Positions 1-9,441 are shown, counted from the first letter of the stretch. The stretch is DNA of 64,000 nucleotides from Brevundimonas sp. (GCF_030682035.1 NZ_JAUXQZ010000002.1:109327-173326), one strand, 5' to 3'. Notes: generated from the sequence alone by a model not told the origin. Program-made: numbers and translations.

Positions 1-162
1 CAGGGGAAGAGCGAGGGCTCCGATCAGTGCGACGTTGCCCTTTTCGTCAAGCTTGGCTCGATCAAAGAACCGCCGCATTCTTGCAAGTGCGTGGGCCATC
101 AGTCGAGTCTGAACGGGCGGCCTGAAGAAATCCGGAATTTCCATCGTTAACGTTTCGCTCAT
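1..162 (-). CDS. TadE/TadG-like pilus-assembly protein, N-terminus only (runs off the window)
   Basis: The first 54 residues of a minus-strand gene are visible, starting at an ATG whose complement is 160-162. After a short charged leader the protein has the pattern RRFF.RAKLDEKGNVALIGALALPL. A basic stretch, then GN(V/I)A(L/I), then a hydrophobic start is the usual entry of TadE/TadG-type pseudopilins and of Flp pilus assembly proteins that insert in the inner membrane. The rest, including any von Willebrand-type domain, lies outside the window, so TadG cannot be separated from TadE or a related minor pilin. The call rests on the N-terminal motif alone. Confidence 0.5.
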   Translation of the reverse strand, partial: MSETLTMEIPDFFRPPVQTRLMAHALARMRRFFDRAKLDEKGNVALIGALALPL

Positions 163-213
163 GGACATTAAGGCTTGGACGGCTCCGGGTGCAGGCTTCG
201 TGAGGGTGCCGCC

Positions 214-450
214 ATGTTGAAGAAGCGGTCAGTGTCCCTGTCCGGTCACGCCACCTCGGTGGCGCTGGAGGCCGAATTCTGGGCCATTCTGGACGCGGTC
301 GCGGTCGCCGGCGGCCTGTCGCAGGCCGGGCTGATGAAGCGGATCGATGAGCGCCGCGGGCGCACGCCGCTGGCCTCGGCCTGCCGGCTTCTGGCCCTGT
401 CGTGGGCGGGTGGAGATCAATCTTTCATCGGACGCCGTTCGGCCGATTGA
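214..450 (+). CDS. Ribbon-helix-helix domain protein (RHH_4 type)
   Basis: A 78-residue protein from the ATG at 214, which has a TGAGGG ribosome binding site 8 bases upstream; an in-frame start at 175 lacks one. Residues 3-60 follow the RHH_4 pattern: KRSVSLSGHATSVALEAEFW, then a helix around LSQAGLMKRID, then LASACRLLAL. Members are small, presumably dimeric DNA-binding proteins of alphaproteobacteria with mostly unknown targets. The C-terminus after LLAL departs from the short aromatic ending I expect, so the tail may be diverged. It lies 40 bases before the SIMPL gene on the same strand. Confidence 0.75.
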   Translation: MLKKRSVSLSGHATSVALEAEFWAILDAVAVAGGLSQAGLMKRIDERRGRTPLASACRLLALSWAGGDQSFIGRRSAD

Positions 451-489
451 CAGCGGCCAAGGTTGGCGCATGGTCAGCTCTCCAGAAGG

Positions 490-1221
490 ATGACCGCCGT
501 GTTCGACAAGATCGACAAGACCCTGATTCCGCCCGCCCTGTTCGGGGGTCTTATCGCTATCGGACTGATCGGCGCGGGGGCCTTCATCGGATCCGGCGTG
601 GTCAACGCCCAGGTCGGCAACCGGCAGGTGACGGTGCGCGGCGTAGCCGAGCGCAATGTGGTCGCGGACCTCGCTGTCCTGACCCTCAGCTTCAAGGCGG
701 CCAATGACGACCTGCCCACTGCTCAAGGGCAGATAGATCGCGACCTCGGCCTGGTGCGGGCCTTCCTGACCCGGCAGGGCTATCCGACCGAGGCGATCAC
801 CATCGGCCGCCTGCAGGTGACCGACACCCGTGCTCGCGAGTACGGTTCGACCGAGAACGTCGTCCGCTACATCCTGTCCCAGGGCGTGACGGTGCGGACG
901 ACCGATGTCCAGCGCGTGGCCACGACCGAACGGGCGCTGAACGATCTGGTGCGCGAGGGCGTGCAGCTGGATTTCGCCGCCCCGACCTATGTCTTCACCA
1001 AGCTCAACGAGGTGCGCCCGTCGATGATCGCCGAGGCGACCGCCTCGGCCCGGTCTGGCGCCGAGCAGTTCGCCAAGGATTCCGGCGCGCCGCTGGGACC
1101 GATCCGTCAGGCGACCCAGGGCTCGTTCGAAATCCTCGCCCGCGAGGACATCGACAGCGAATCGACCTCGCTCGACAAGCGGGTGCGGGTCGTCGCGACG
1201 GTCAGCTACCAGCTGCGCTGA
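490..1221 (+). CDS. SIMPL domain (DUF541) membrane-anchored periplasmic protein
   Basis: A 243-residue protein. A hydrophobic segment at about residues 12-36 (PALFGGLIAIGLIGAGAFIG) is a signal anchor. The SIMPL fold follows: the start NRQVTVRGVAERNVVADLAVLT and the end DKRVRVVATVSYQLR are typical of DUF541 proteins, which are exported and of uncertain function; relatives such as E. coli YggE are linked to oxidative stress. A TTG at 463 with CCAAGG just upstream would add nine residues; I prefer the ATG at 490, but its AGAAGG abuts the start codon, so the choice is not firm. Confidence 0.85.
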   Translation: MTAVFDKIDKTLIPPALFGGLIAIGLIGAGAFIGSGVVNAQVGNRQVTVRGVAERNVVADLAVLTLSFKAANDDLPTAQGQIDRDLGLVRAFLTRQGYPTEAITIGRLQVTDTRAREYGSTENVVRYILSQGVTVRTTDVQRVATTERALNDLVREGVQLDFAAPTYVFTKLNEVRPSMIAEATASARSGAEQFAKDSGAPLGPIRQATQGSFEILAREDIDSESTSLDKRVRVVATVSYQLR

Positions 1222-1234
1222 GGTCGGCGGGGCC

Positions 1235-1543
1235 TCAGGCGGGGTCTGGACCGGGCTGGGGCATGGTCGGCGGTTGGACGGCCGGCAGGTCCGGCATCTT
1301 CGGCGCATCAGGCAGTTCCGGACGCGGCAGGTCGATGTCGACCGAGACGTCGGTTCCGTCGGGCGCTTCAATGCCGCCGCGGTTCGAGAAGACCACGAAG
1401 GCGATGATGATCATGACCACCACCAGACCGCCCACGAGCAGGGCGATCCAGCTGCTGCCGCCGCTGCGGGCGGGCGGGTTGTTGATGGTGGTGTGATGTA
1501 CGACGTCCGGCCGCTCGGGCGGGGGAGTGTTGGGATCGGTCAT
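1235..1543 (-). CDS. Small single-pass membrane protein with proline-rich tail
   Basis: A 102-residue protein with a polar, proline-rich N-terminus, one membrane segment around residues 32-53 (WIALLVGGLVVVMIIIAFVV), and an exposed acidic then proline-rich tail (IDLPRPELPDAPKMPDLPA). It lies 3 bases downstream of 1547-1744 on the same strand and resembles it: a GG-containing membrane segment, then FxxRGG, then a beta-like VxxDxxLP stretch. The two look like a duplicated pair translated from one transcript. I do not recognise the family. Orientation N-in, C-periplasmic is inference from charges. Confidence 0.65.
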   Translation of the reverse strand: MTDPNTPPPERPDVVHHTTINNPPARSGGSSWIALLVGGLVVVMIIIAFVVFSNRGGIEAPDGTDVSVDIDLPRPELPDAPKMPDLPAVQPPTMPQPGPDPA

Positions 1544-1546
1544 GGG

Positions 1547-1744
1547 TCAGTTCGCCGTCGGTACGGCCGGGGCGGAAACCTCCGGCAGGTTGACGTCGAT
1601 ATTCACTTCCTTCGTCTCAGGCGCCATGCCGCCGCGGGCGAAGACGAACCAGGCCACAATGGCCAGCACCACGACAATTCCACCGATGATGAAGGCGAGG
1701 CCCGTATTGCCGCCGCTGCCCGTGTTGTTGATGTTGTCGGCCAT
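1547..1744 (-). CDS. Small single-pass membrane protein, paralogue of its neighbour
   Basis: A 65-residue protein. The ATG at 1744 is chosen because GGGAGAG lies 5 bases upstream; an in-frame start at 1774 has none. It has a short Asn/Gly-rich N-terminus, a membrane helix at about residues 15-37 (LAFIIGGIVVVLAIVAWFVF), then RGGMAPETKEVNIDVNLPE. The layout matches the next gene downstream (1235-1543), with the same RGG and D(V/I)xLP signatures, so I read them as a tandem duplication. Conserved small membrane proteins of this kind occur in Caulobacterales; no function is known to me. Confidence 0.7.
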   Translation of the reverse strand: MADNINNTGSGGNTGLAFIIGGIVVVLAIVAWFVFARGGMAPETKEVNIDVNLPEVSAPAVPTAN

Positions 1745-1861
1745 GAAGTCTCTCCCGTTGAACCCTCTTGGCAAGCGGAACGGCGATCAGGCTTGACGGT
1801 TCCGTGAAGGCTTGCGCACGCGGCCGCTGACATCCGCCGTCGTGCCCCTTATGTTCTTTCG

Positions 1862-4198
1862 ATGAGTCTCCCCGACATCCCTGCCCCGCGTATCTCCGAC
1901 CTCGCCCGTTCGCGCGGACCAGGCGGGTTCGAAGCGCCCGCCGCCGACTATCTGGCCGGGCTGAACCCTGAACAGCGCGAGGCGGTCGAGACGGTGGATG
2001 GCCCGGTGCTGGTGCTGGCGGGGGCCGGCACGGGCAAGACGCGGGTGCTGACCACGCGGCTGGCGCACATTCTGGCGACCGGACGGGCCAGACCGTGGGA
2101 GCTGCTGGTCGTCACCTTCACCAACAAGGCCGCGCGCGAGATGCGCGAGCGGATCACCCATCTGATCGGGCCGTCGGCCGAGGGCTTGCGGTGGCTGGGG
2201 ACGTTTCACTCGGTGGCGGCGCAGATCCTGCGGCGGCATGCGGAGCTGGTCGGGCTGAAGTCGACCTTCACCATCCTCGACACCGACGACCAGGAGCGGG
2301 TCTGCAAACAGGTGCTGGAGGCGCAGAATCTGGACACCAAACGCTGGACGCCCAAATCGCTGAACGGCCTGATCGATCACTGGAAGAACCGCGGCTGGAC
2401 GCCGGACAAGCTGCCGCCTGCCGAGGATTTCGCCAACGGCAAGGGCCACGGGCTGTACGCCGCCTATCAGGCCCGGCTGGTCAGTCTGAACGCCTGCGAC
2501 TTCGGCGATCTTTTGCTGCACAATCTGACAATCCTGTCCCAACACGCGGATATCGAAGAGGAATATCGACGACGGTTTCGCTACATCCTGGTCGACGAAT
2601 ATCAGGACACCAATGTCGCCCAATACCTGTGGCTGCGGCTGCTGACGGCCTCGACGGGCAATGTCTGCTGCGTCGGCGACGACGACCAGTCGATCTATGG
2701 CTGGCGCGGGGCCGAGGTCGACAACATCCTGCGGTTTGAGCGCGACTTCCCCGGCGCCAAGGTCGTAAGACTGGAGCGCAACTATCGGTCTACGCAGCAT
2801 ATTCTTGGTGCAGCGTCAGGACTGATCGCCGCCAATCGCGACCGGCTGGGCAAGACGTTGTGGACCGAGGATCTGAGCGGCGACAAGGTGCGGGTGCGCG
2901 GCGTTTGGGACGGCGAGGCCGAGGCGCGGCTGGTCGCCGACGAGATCGAGACGGCGCGGCGGGCCGGCACGCCCTACAAGGACATGGCGGTGCTGGTGCG
3001 CGCCTCGTTCCAGATGCGGGCCTTCGAGGAGCGGTTCGTCCTGCTTGCCGTGCCCTATGTGGTCATCGGCGGGCCGCGCTTCTTCGAACGGGCTGAAATC
3101 CGCGACGCCCATGCCTATCTGCGGCTGATCCTGAGCGAGGACGACGATCTCGCCTTCGAGCGGATCGTCAACGTCCCCAAACGCGGCATCGGCGACACCA
3201 GCGTGCAGAAGGTGCTGCAGATCGCGCGTCTTTCCGGCGTGTCGGCCATGAGCGCGGTGCGCGACCTGATCGTCTCGGACGAGCTGCAGGCGCGGACGCG
3301 GACGGCCCTGTCGAACTTCGTGCGCGACATCGACCGCTGGCGCACCTTCGCCCGGACCACGACCCACTGGGAGCTGACCGAGACGGTGCTGGAGGAGAGC
3401 GGCTACACCGACATGCAGAAGGCCGACCGGGCGACCGGCCAGACGCGGCTGGACAACCTCAAGGAGCTGACCCAGTCCATGCAGCAGTTCGAGACCCTGC
3501 CCGCCTATCTGGAGCATGTGTCGCTGGTCATGGACCTGGATCGCGGCGGCTCGGACGATGCGGTGCAGATCATGACCCTGCACGGGGCCAAGGGGCTGGA
3601 GTTCCCGCTGGTCTTCCTGCCCGGCTGGGAGGAAGGGGTCTTCCCCAGCCAGCGCAGCATTGACGAGAAGGGCGAAAAGGGTCTCGAGGAGGAACGCCGC
3701 CTGGCCTATGTCGGTGTGACCCGGGCCAAGTCGGATGCGCGCATATCCTTCGCCGCCAACCGCCTGGTCTACGGCCGCTGGACGTCGCAGCTGCCCAGCC
3801 GGTTCGTCGACGAGCTGCCGATCGACCACGTCGAGGCCGAGAGCGACACGGGCTACTATGGCGTCACGCCGGGCATGAGGGACGCCAAGAGCCGCTGGGA
3901 CGAGATGCCGACCTTCGGGGCGGGTTATTCGTCCCCGGGCTGGAAGCGGGCTCAGTCGTTCACGGCCGGGCGGGCGCCGGCGGCGAAACCGGCGCGGCAT
4001 ACGCTGATCGAGGGGGATGGAAGGCTGGTGGCGACAGCGGACCCCAAGGCGGGCGGCGACTGGCTGCTGGGCCAGCGCGTGTTCCACCAGAAATTCGGCT
4101 ACGGCGCGGTGACGGCGATCGAGGGCAACAAGCTGCTGATCGACTTCGAGAAGGCGGGCGAGAAGAAGGTGATCGATACGTTTGTGGAGAAGGCCTAA
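1862..4198 (+). CDS. pcrA: ATP-dependent DNA helicase, PcrA/UvrD family
   Basis: A 778-residue superfamily 1A helicase, acting 3' to 5' in nucleotide excision and mismatch repair and in clearing RecA or stalled polymerases. The Q motif LNPEQREAV is at 34-42, Walker A AGAGTGKT at about 53-60, motif Ia TFTNKAAREM, motif II VDEYQDTN near 245, motif III DDDQSIYGWRGA, motif IV ERNYRS, motif V TLHGAKGLEFP and motif VI VGVTRAK. The C-terminus (about 740-778, FHQKFGYGAVTAIEGNKLLI) is the Tudor-like domain typical of PcrA/UvrD. Length fits. Its stop codon overlaps that of the convergent DUF2059 gene by 4 bases. I see no SOS box upstream. Confidence 0.95.
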   Translation: MSLPDIPAPRISDLARSRGPGGFEAPAADYLAGLNPEQREAVETVDGPVLVLAGAGTGKTRVLTTRLAHILATGRARPWELLVVTFTNKAAREMRERITHLIGPSAEGLRWLGTFHSVAAQILRRHAELVGLKSTFTILDTDDQERVCKQVLEAQNLDTKRWTPKSLNGLIDHWKNRGWTPDKLPPAEDFANGKGHGLYAAYQARLVSLNACDFGDLLLHNLTILSQHADIEEEYRRRFRYILVDEYQDTNVAQYLWLRLLTASTGNVCCVGDDDQSIYGWRGAEVDNILRFERDFPGAKVVRLERNYRSTQHILGAASGLIAANRDRLGKTLWTEDLSGDKVRVRGVWDGEAEARLVADEIETARRAGTPYKDMAVLVRASFQMRAFEERFVLLAVPYVVIGGPRFFERAEIRDAHAYLRLILSEDDDLAFERIVNVPKRGIGDTSVQKVLQIARLSGVSAMSAVRDLIVSDELQARTRTALSNFVRDIDRWRTFARTTTHWELTETVLEESGYTDMQKADRATGQTRLDNLKELTQSMQQFETLPAYLEHVSLVMDLDRGGSDDAVQIMTLHGAKGLEFPLVFLPGWEEGVFPSQRSIDEKGEKGLEEERRLAYVGVTRAKSDARISFAANRLVYGRWTSQLPSRFVDELPIDHVEAESDTGYYGVTPGMRDAKSRWDEMPTFGAGYSSPGWKRAQSFTAGRAPAAKPARHTLIEGDGRLVATADPKAGGDWLLGQRVFHQKFGYGAVTAIEGNKLLIDFEKAGEKKVIDTFVEKA

Positions 4199-4719
4199 CG
4201 CTTGGAGGTCGGAACGACTTCTGGCTCACAACCCATCCTCTCGCAGAGCCGTCGCTGCATATCGGCCTCAAAGGCAGGCTGGAAATATTCCATCAATTCG
4301 CCCGTTCTCCGCGAGAGAATGACCGCTCTTGCCGTCAAGGAGCGACCAATCGGACTCTCGTAGAATTCCACAACGCCTACGAGCTCCTCATGGGTGAATT
4401 CTTCCGCATAGACGGCCACAACCCGATCCATGTAGCCGGGCATGACAGCCGTGAGGGATTCGAGCGCGACGTCCTGAACGACTTCGCGCTTTTCAGCCGG
4501 AATGCGGGGATCGGCCAAAATGTTCTGAAGCATGCTCTCGACCATGCCGTTCATCATCTTGTCGAACTGGATGGCGGCGAAGTAGCGCCGGACCAACGCC
4601 GCCTTGGCCTCGACCTCGGCCGACCGGGCGGGCGGAGCGGCGGTCTGGGCTGCGGCCGGCAAGGCTTGGCCCAGCATCAGCGCGAGAGCCACGGCGAGGC
4701 CTGATAGTATTTTCGTCAC
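4195..4719 (-). CDS. DUF2059 domain secreted protein
   Basis: A 174-residue protein from a GTG at 4719, chosen because GGGGGA lies about 7 bases upstream and the next residues (TKILSGLAVALALMLGQ, then ALPAAAQ) form a clean signal peptide. The mature part is helical: RRYFAAIQFDKMMNGMVESM, then a C-terminal block EEFTHEELVGVVEFYESPIG characteristic of DUF2059. Family members are exported proteins of unknown function. The stop TAG shares bases 4196-4197 with the pcrA stop TAA, so the two genes end in one another. Confidence 0.85.
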   Translation of the reverse strand: MTKILSGLAVALALMLGQALPAAAQTAAPPARSAEVEAKAALVRRYFAAIQFDKMMNGMVESMLQNILADPRIPAEKREVVQDVALESLTAVMPGYMDRVVAVYAEEFTHEELVGVVEFYESPIGRSLTARAVILSRRTGELMEYFQPAFEADMQRRLCERMGCEPEVVPTSKR

Positions 4720-4778
4720 GACTGTATCCCCCTGTCCGGCCCGCACTATGTGCCGCAGCCGGAACGATTGCGCCAGCC

Positions 4779-5954
4779 TCAACCGTCGCTTGCGTCGGCT
4801 ACAACGACGGAGTGAGCCGCCACCGTCTCCCACACCCCTACCCCCACCAGCACCGCCGTCGCCGCCATGGCCAGCCCCAGCGGGGTCAGCAGGGGCACGG
4901 CGAAAATCAGCGCGGCCAACGCCGCGATCCCGCCGAGCCGGGACGGTGACCACCGGCCGAAGGCCGCCAGCTTGAAGACCTGGGCGCCGATCAGGAACAG
5001 CATGGGGCCGCCGAGCACGATGGCGGCGGTGGCGAAGTCGATGTGGCCGCCCGGGTGGCTGAGGGACATCTCGTCGCCGACGGCGGTGAGGACGATGCCC
5101 GCGACGACGAGGACCGGGGTGTAGGTGTAGGCGCGGCGGGCGACCCGGCCCGTGTCGCTGGAATTGGCGATCACGTCTGAGGCGGCGTCATGGGCCTTGC
5201 TGAACCAGATCCACCACATGGCCAGGGTGCCGACGAAGGCGGTGGCGAAGGCTGCCACGACCGACGGCGTCCATTCGAGCCCGGCGAAGGTCGCGCCGGT
5301 GACGAGGATGGACTCGCCCAGGCAGATGATGATGAACAGGCCGACCCGTTCCGCCATGTGGCCGCCCTCGACCGACCAGTCCGTAGTATGGGAGCGGCCC
5401 AGACCGGGCACCCAGAAATAGAGCGCGGGCGCGGCGAACTCGCCGACGACGGCGATCAGCCACAGGGTCAGCCGTGTCTGGCCGTCCATCAGGCCGCCGG
5501 CGATCCACAGCACCGCACCGGCGACGGCCCAGACGCAGATGCGCTGGAAATTGCGACGCAGAATCTCGTCCCGCCGCACAGCCCAGAGGGTGAAGAGGCC
5601 GCGGCCGACCTGGATGGTGACGAAGGCGCAGGCGAAGACCAGCCCCTTGTCCCCGAACGCCTCGGGCAGGGAGGTCGACATCACCAGACCGGCGCCCATC
5701 AGCAGGAAGAGCATGAGACGGACCAGCGGTCGCTCGGGGTCCAGCCAGTTGGTGATCCAGCTGGTGTCGATCCAGGCCCACCACAGGGCGCCTAGCAGGA
5801 TGGTCGCCTGCAACACGCCTGCCCACGTCAGATGCTCCAGCAGCGCATGCGAGAGCTGGGTTATGGCGAAGACAAAGACGAGGTCGAAGAACAGCTCGAC
5901 GAAGCCGACGCGCGCGTGACCGCCGTCCCTGCGCCTGAGCAGATCGCCCGCCAT
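4779..5954 (-). CDS. Low temperature requirement protein A (LtrA) family membrane protein
   Basis: A 391-residue polytopic membrane protein. It opens with VGFVELFFDLVFVFAITQLS, the signature of the LtrA family, followed by about ten or more hydrophobic helices, and has the family motif HMAERVGLFIIICLGESIL in the middle. The family is named from a Listeria gene needed for growth in the cold; its biochemical role is unclear. The start at 5954 has GAAGGG about 9 bases upstream, and translation upstream of it lacks membrane character. It is divergent from the O-antigen ligase family gene with 43 bases between the starts. Confidence 0.9.
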   Translation of the reverse strand: MAGDLLRRRDGGHARVGFVELFFDLVFVFAITQLSHALLEHLTWAGVLQATILLGALWWAWIDTSWITNWLDPERPLVRLMLFLLMGAGLVMSTSLPEAFGDKGLVFACAFVTIQVGRGLFTLWAVRRDEILRRNFQRICVWAVAGAVLWIAGGLMDGQTRLTLWLIAVVGEFAAPALYFWVPGLGRSHTTDWSVEGGHMAERVGLFIIICLGESILVTGATFAGLEWTPSVVAAFATAFVGTLAMWWIWFSKAHDAASDVIANSSDTGRVARRAYTYTPVLVVAGIVLTAVGDEMSLSHPGGHIDFATAAIVLGGPMLFLIGAQVFKLAAFGRWSPSRLGGIAALAALIFAVPLLTPLGLAMAATAVLVGVGVWETVAAHSVVVADASDG

Positions 5955-5997
5955 CGATACCAACCCTTCGTTAAGCCTGAGGGCCGACCCTGCCTCC

Positions 5998-7350
5998 GTG
6001 CATGAGTCCCGTCCAGAGATGGTCCAGACCGACCCCGCCCCCAGTCTGTGGGAGCGGGCGATCTGCGGCGTGATCATCGCCATGCTGACCGGGGCCCTGA
6101 TCGGGCCGGTGTTCGCGCCCCTGCAGGAGGAGACGCCGGTCCTGCGTCTGGTCTGGCTGCCGGCCTATGCGGCCATCGCGGGGTTGCTGATCTTTCGCAT
6201 CGACCGGCTGTGGCGAGCGTGGCCGGCGATGATCGCCATCGCCGCCCTCGTCGGCCTGGCCTTCGCCTCGCGCTACTGGTCGATCGATTTCGTCACCACC
6301 ATGCGCCGGGTGATCGCCCTGGCCATCAGTTCCGCGTTCGCCCTCTACCTCGGGGCAGTGTTCCGGGGGCCGCATCTGCCTCGGCTGCTGATGCATACGG
6401 CGCTGTTCATGGCCATCGGCAGTCTCGTCATGGTCTTCGCCTTCCCTGCCATCGGCGTACACCAGTTCGACAACGCCGGCCTGTGGCGCGGCCTCTGGTA
6501 CGAGAAGAACCAGATGGGGGCGGTGATGGTGATCGGCGCGACCGCCGCCGCCGCCTGCCTCGCGTCCCCCGACCCGCGCCGGTTGCTGCCCGCAGTGGCG
6601 CTTGTCCTGTCCAGCGGCCTGGTGCTGGCGACCCAGTCCAAGACCTCGCTGCTTTGTCTGGTGGTCGGCCTGGGGATGATCGGCGGCCTCTGGACGCTGA
6701 GGCGCGGCGGCGCGGCTTTCTCGGTCGTCGCGGTCTGGAGCGTCGTGGTGCTGGCGGGTCTGGGGGTCTGGGGCTGGGAGACCCATTCGGTGGCGGTGCT
6801 GGAGGCGCTGGGCAAGGATCCGTCGCTGACCGGCCGCACCGAGATATGGGACAGTCTGATGCGCAAGGTCGCGGACCGGCCGTGGACCGGCTACGGCTAC
6901 GGCGCCTTCTGGGGCCGGATCGGGGAGTCCGCCCCCGCCGACTGGGTGCGCAAGGAGACCGGCTGGATCGTGCCCTCGGCGCACAACGGCTGGATCGATC
7001 TGCTGGTCCAGCTGGGCTGGCCGGGCGCGGTGCTGGTCGGGGCGCTGGTGGCCGCAACGACGCTGATCGCCGTGCTGCGATGCATGGGGTCGGGCATGCG
7101 AGAAGGCTGGTGGGCGTTGGGCTTTCTGGCCGCCTTCTTCGTGCTGAGCCTGTCCGAGAGCATACTGATGGCGCACCAGGGCCTGCCCTGGGTGCTATTC
7201 ATAGCGGTGATGACGCGGGCAATGCTGCCGTCGCCTTCAGCCGCCCCCGCCCCGCTTGTGGAGAAGCGCCGCCGGGCCTACCAGACCGGTCCCCGAATCG
7301 TCTCACAGTATCCCTATGGGTCCCAACGCCGCGCCTTCCCTGTTCGATGA
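5998..7350 (+). CDS. O-antigen ligase family (Wzy_C) membrane protein
   Basis: A 450-residue protein with about ten membrane helices. It shows the Wzy_C pattern: a central block LATQSKTSLLCL followed by a large periplasmic loop (TGRTEIWDSLMRKVADRPWTG, then SAHNGWIDLLVQLGWPGA). The loop motif GRTEIW and the conserved H in AHNG are typical of WaaL ligases and Wzy polymerases joining or building surface polysaccharide. Ligase versus exopolysaccharide polymerase cannot be decided here. The start is either GTG 5998 or ATG 6019; neither has a strong ribosome binding site. The last 35 bases overlap the start of parE, which suggests translational coupling or a fortuitous joint. Confidence 0.85.
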   Translation: MHESRPEMVQTDPAPSLWERAICGVIIAMLTGALIGPVFAPLQEETPVLRLVWLPAYAAIAGLLIFRIDRLWRAWPAMIAIAALVGLAFASRYWSIDFVTTMRRVIALAISSAFALYLGAVFRGPHLPRLLMHTALFMAIGSLVMVFAFPAIGVHQFDNAGLWRGLWYEKNQMGAVMVIGATAAAACLASPDPRRLLPAVALVLSSGLVLATQSKTSLLCLVVGLGMIGGLWTLRRGGAAFSVVAVWSVVVLAGLGVWGWETHSVAVLEALGKDPSLTGRTEIWDSLMRKVADRPWTGYGYGAFWGRIGESAPADWVRKETGWIVPSAHNGWIDLLVQLGWPGAVLVGALVAATTLIAVLRCMGSGMREGWWALGFLAAFFVLSLSESILMAHQGLPWVLFIAVMTRAMLPSPSAAPAPLVEKRRRAYQTGPRIVSQYPYGSQRRAFPVR

Positions 7351-9433
7351 CCTGCCCGAGCCGCAAGGCCCGGCGCCGACGCCTGCATCGCCCGCAACAG
7401 ACGCGCCCGCGCCCGATCCGGCGCTGACTCCGCAGGCCGCCGCGCCCCGACCGCAGCCTGAACCCGTCCGCACCGCCCCTGCCCCGTCCGCGCCGCCGTT
7501 GGCCGGGAACTATTCCGCTTCGTCGATCGAGGTGCTGGAAGGCCTTGAGCCGGTCCGCAAACGCCCCGGCATGTATATCGGCGGCACCGACGAGCGGGCG
7601 CTGCACCACCTGTTCGCCGAGGTGCTGGACAACGCCATGGATGAGGCTGTGGCCCGCCATGCGAAACTGATCACCGTCGATCTCGACGCCGAGGGCTGGT
7701 TGTCGGTCAAGGACGATGGGCGCGGCATCCCGGTCGATCCCCACCCCAAACATCCGGGCAAGTCCGCGCTGGAAGTGGTCATGACCGTCCTCCATTCGGG
7801 CGGGAAGTTTTCCGGGAAAGCCTATGAAACCTCAGGGGGTTTGCACGGCGTTGGGGTCTCGGTCGTCAATGCGCTGAGCGAGCGGCTGGACGTCACGGTC
7901 TGGCGCGACGGGCATGAGTGGAAACAGTCGTTCAGCCGCGGCCTGCCGCTGGGATCGATCGTTCAGGGACCGGTGTCGAAGAAGAAGGGCACGCTGATCC
8001 GGTTCCGGCCGGACGAGGAAATCTTCGGCGTCGGCGCGGCCTTCAAGCCCGCGCGATTGTTCCGCATGGCGCGGTCCAAGGCCTATCTGTTCCGGGGTGT
8101 GGAAATCCGCTGGGCCTGTGCGTCCGAACGAATCACCGACCACACGGCGACCGAGGCGGTGTTCCACTTCCCCAACGGCCTGGCCGACGCCCTGTCCGAA
8201 CGGATCGGCGATATCGAGACCGTGACCCCGGCCTTCGCCGGCCGGGTCGAGCGCAAGGGCGAGGCGGGCGCGGTGGAATGGGCCGTGACCTGGAGCCCGA
8301 TCGGCTTCGGCGAGGCCGACGGCTTCGTATCCTCCTATTGCAACACGGTTTCGACCCCGGACGGCGGCACGCATGAGGCGGGTTTCCGCGCGGCCCTGGT
8401 TCGGGGGCTGAAATCCTATGGCGAACTGACCAACGAGAAGCGGGCGGGCCTGATCACGGCCGAGGACGTCATCGCCAACGCCGGAGCGCTGATCAGCGTC
8501 TTTGTGCGCAATCCGGAGTTCCAGGGCCAGACCAAGGACCGGCTGTCGTCGCCGGACGCCCAGCGGCTGGTCGAACAGTTGATGCGCGATCCGCTGGATC
8601 ACTGGCTGACCGAGAGCCCCAAACAGGCCAACACCCTGCTGGGATTCGTCATCGAGCGGGCCGAGGACCGGCTGAAGCGGCGCAAGGACAAGGAGGTCCA
8701 GCGGGCCCAGGCCACGCGCAAGCTGCGCCTGCCCGGCAAGCTGTCGGACTGTTCCCGCCAGTCGGCCAACGGCACGGAACTGTTCATCGTCGAGGGTGAC
8801 TCGGCCGGCGGCTCGGCCAAACAGGCGCGCGACCGCACTACCCAGGCCATCCTGCCCCTGCGCGGCAAGATCCTGAACGTCGCCTCGGCCACGGCGGACA
8901 AGCTTCGCGCCAATATCGAACTGTCCGACCTGGCCCTGGCCTTGGGCGTCCAGCCGGGCAGCCGGTTCAATATCGACGACCTGCGCTACGAGCGCATCGT
9001 CATCATGACCGACGCCGACGTGGACGGGGCCCATATCGCGGCGCTGCTGATCACCTTCTTCTACCGCTCCATGCCCGAGACGATCCGGCAGGGTCGCCTG
9101 TTCATGGCCTTGCCCCCGCTCTACCGGATCAGCGCCGGTCCCTTGTCCGAATACGCCCGCGACGACGCCCACCGCGACGAGCTGCTGGCCACGGTGTTCA
9201 AGGGCAAGAAGGTCGAGATCGGCCGGTTCAAGGGCCTTGGCGAGATGATGGCCTCCCAGCTCAAGGAGACCACCATGGACCCGAAGAAGCGCACCCTGGC
9301 GCGGGTCACGGTGCCGGCGTCGGAAGACGAGATCGAGGACCTGGTCGAACGGCTGATGGGCAAGAAGGCCGAGGCCCGTTTCCAGTTCATCCAGGACAAC
9401 GCCCAGTTCGCGGTGGCCGATCTTGACGTGTAG
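7316..9433 (+). CDS. parE: DNA topoisomerase IV subunit B
   Basis: A 705-residue type II topoisomerase ATPase subunit that works with ParC (not in the window) to decatenate chromosomes. After a Pro/Ala-rich extension of about 60 residues comes the family start SIEVLEGLEPVRKRPGMYIG, the GHKL site EVLDNAMDEA and DDGRGIP, and the lid loop GGLHGVGVSVVNALS. The Toprim domain has VEGDSAGGSAKQARDR and MTDADVDGAHI; the C-terminus RFKGLGEMMASQLKETTMDP is shared with GyrB. Length and the ParE-type ending (FIQDNAQFAVADLDV) favour ParE over GyrB. The start ATG at 7316 lies inside the preceding gene. Confidence 0.95.
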   Translation: MGPNAAPSLFDDLPEPQGPAPTPASPATDAPAPDPALTPQAAAPRPQPEPVRTAPAPSAPPLAGNYSASSIEVLEGLEPVRKRPGMYIGGTDERALHHLFAEVLDNAMDEAVARHAKLITVDLDAEGWLSVKDDGRGIPVDPHPKHPGKSALEVVMTVLHSGGKFSGKAYETSGGLHGVGVSVVNALSERLDVTVWRDGHEWKQSFSRGLPLGSIVQGPVSKKKGTLIRFRPDEEIFGVGAAFKPARLFRMARSKAYLFRGVEIRWACASERITDHTATEAVFHFPNGLADALSERIGDIETVTPAFAGRVERKGEAGAVEWAVTWSPIGFGEADGFVSSYCNTVSTPDGGTHEAGFRAALVRGLKSYGELTNEKRAGLITAEDVIANAGALISVFVRNPEFQGQTKDRLSSPDAQRLVEQLMRDPLDHWLTESPKQANTLLGFVIERAEDRLKRRKDKEVQRAQATRKLRLPGKLSDCSRQSANGTELFIVEGDSAGGSAKQARDRTTQAILPLRGKILNVASATADKLRANIELSDLALALGVQPGSRFNIDDLRYERIVIMTDADVDGAHIAALLITFFYRSMPETIRQGRLFMALPPLYRISAGPLSEYARDDAHRDELLATVFKGKKVEIGRFKGLGEMMASQLKETTMDPKKRTLARVTVPASEDEIEDLVERLMGKKAEARFQFIQDNAQFAVADLDV

Positions 9434-9441
9434 AATGCCTC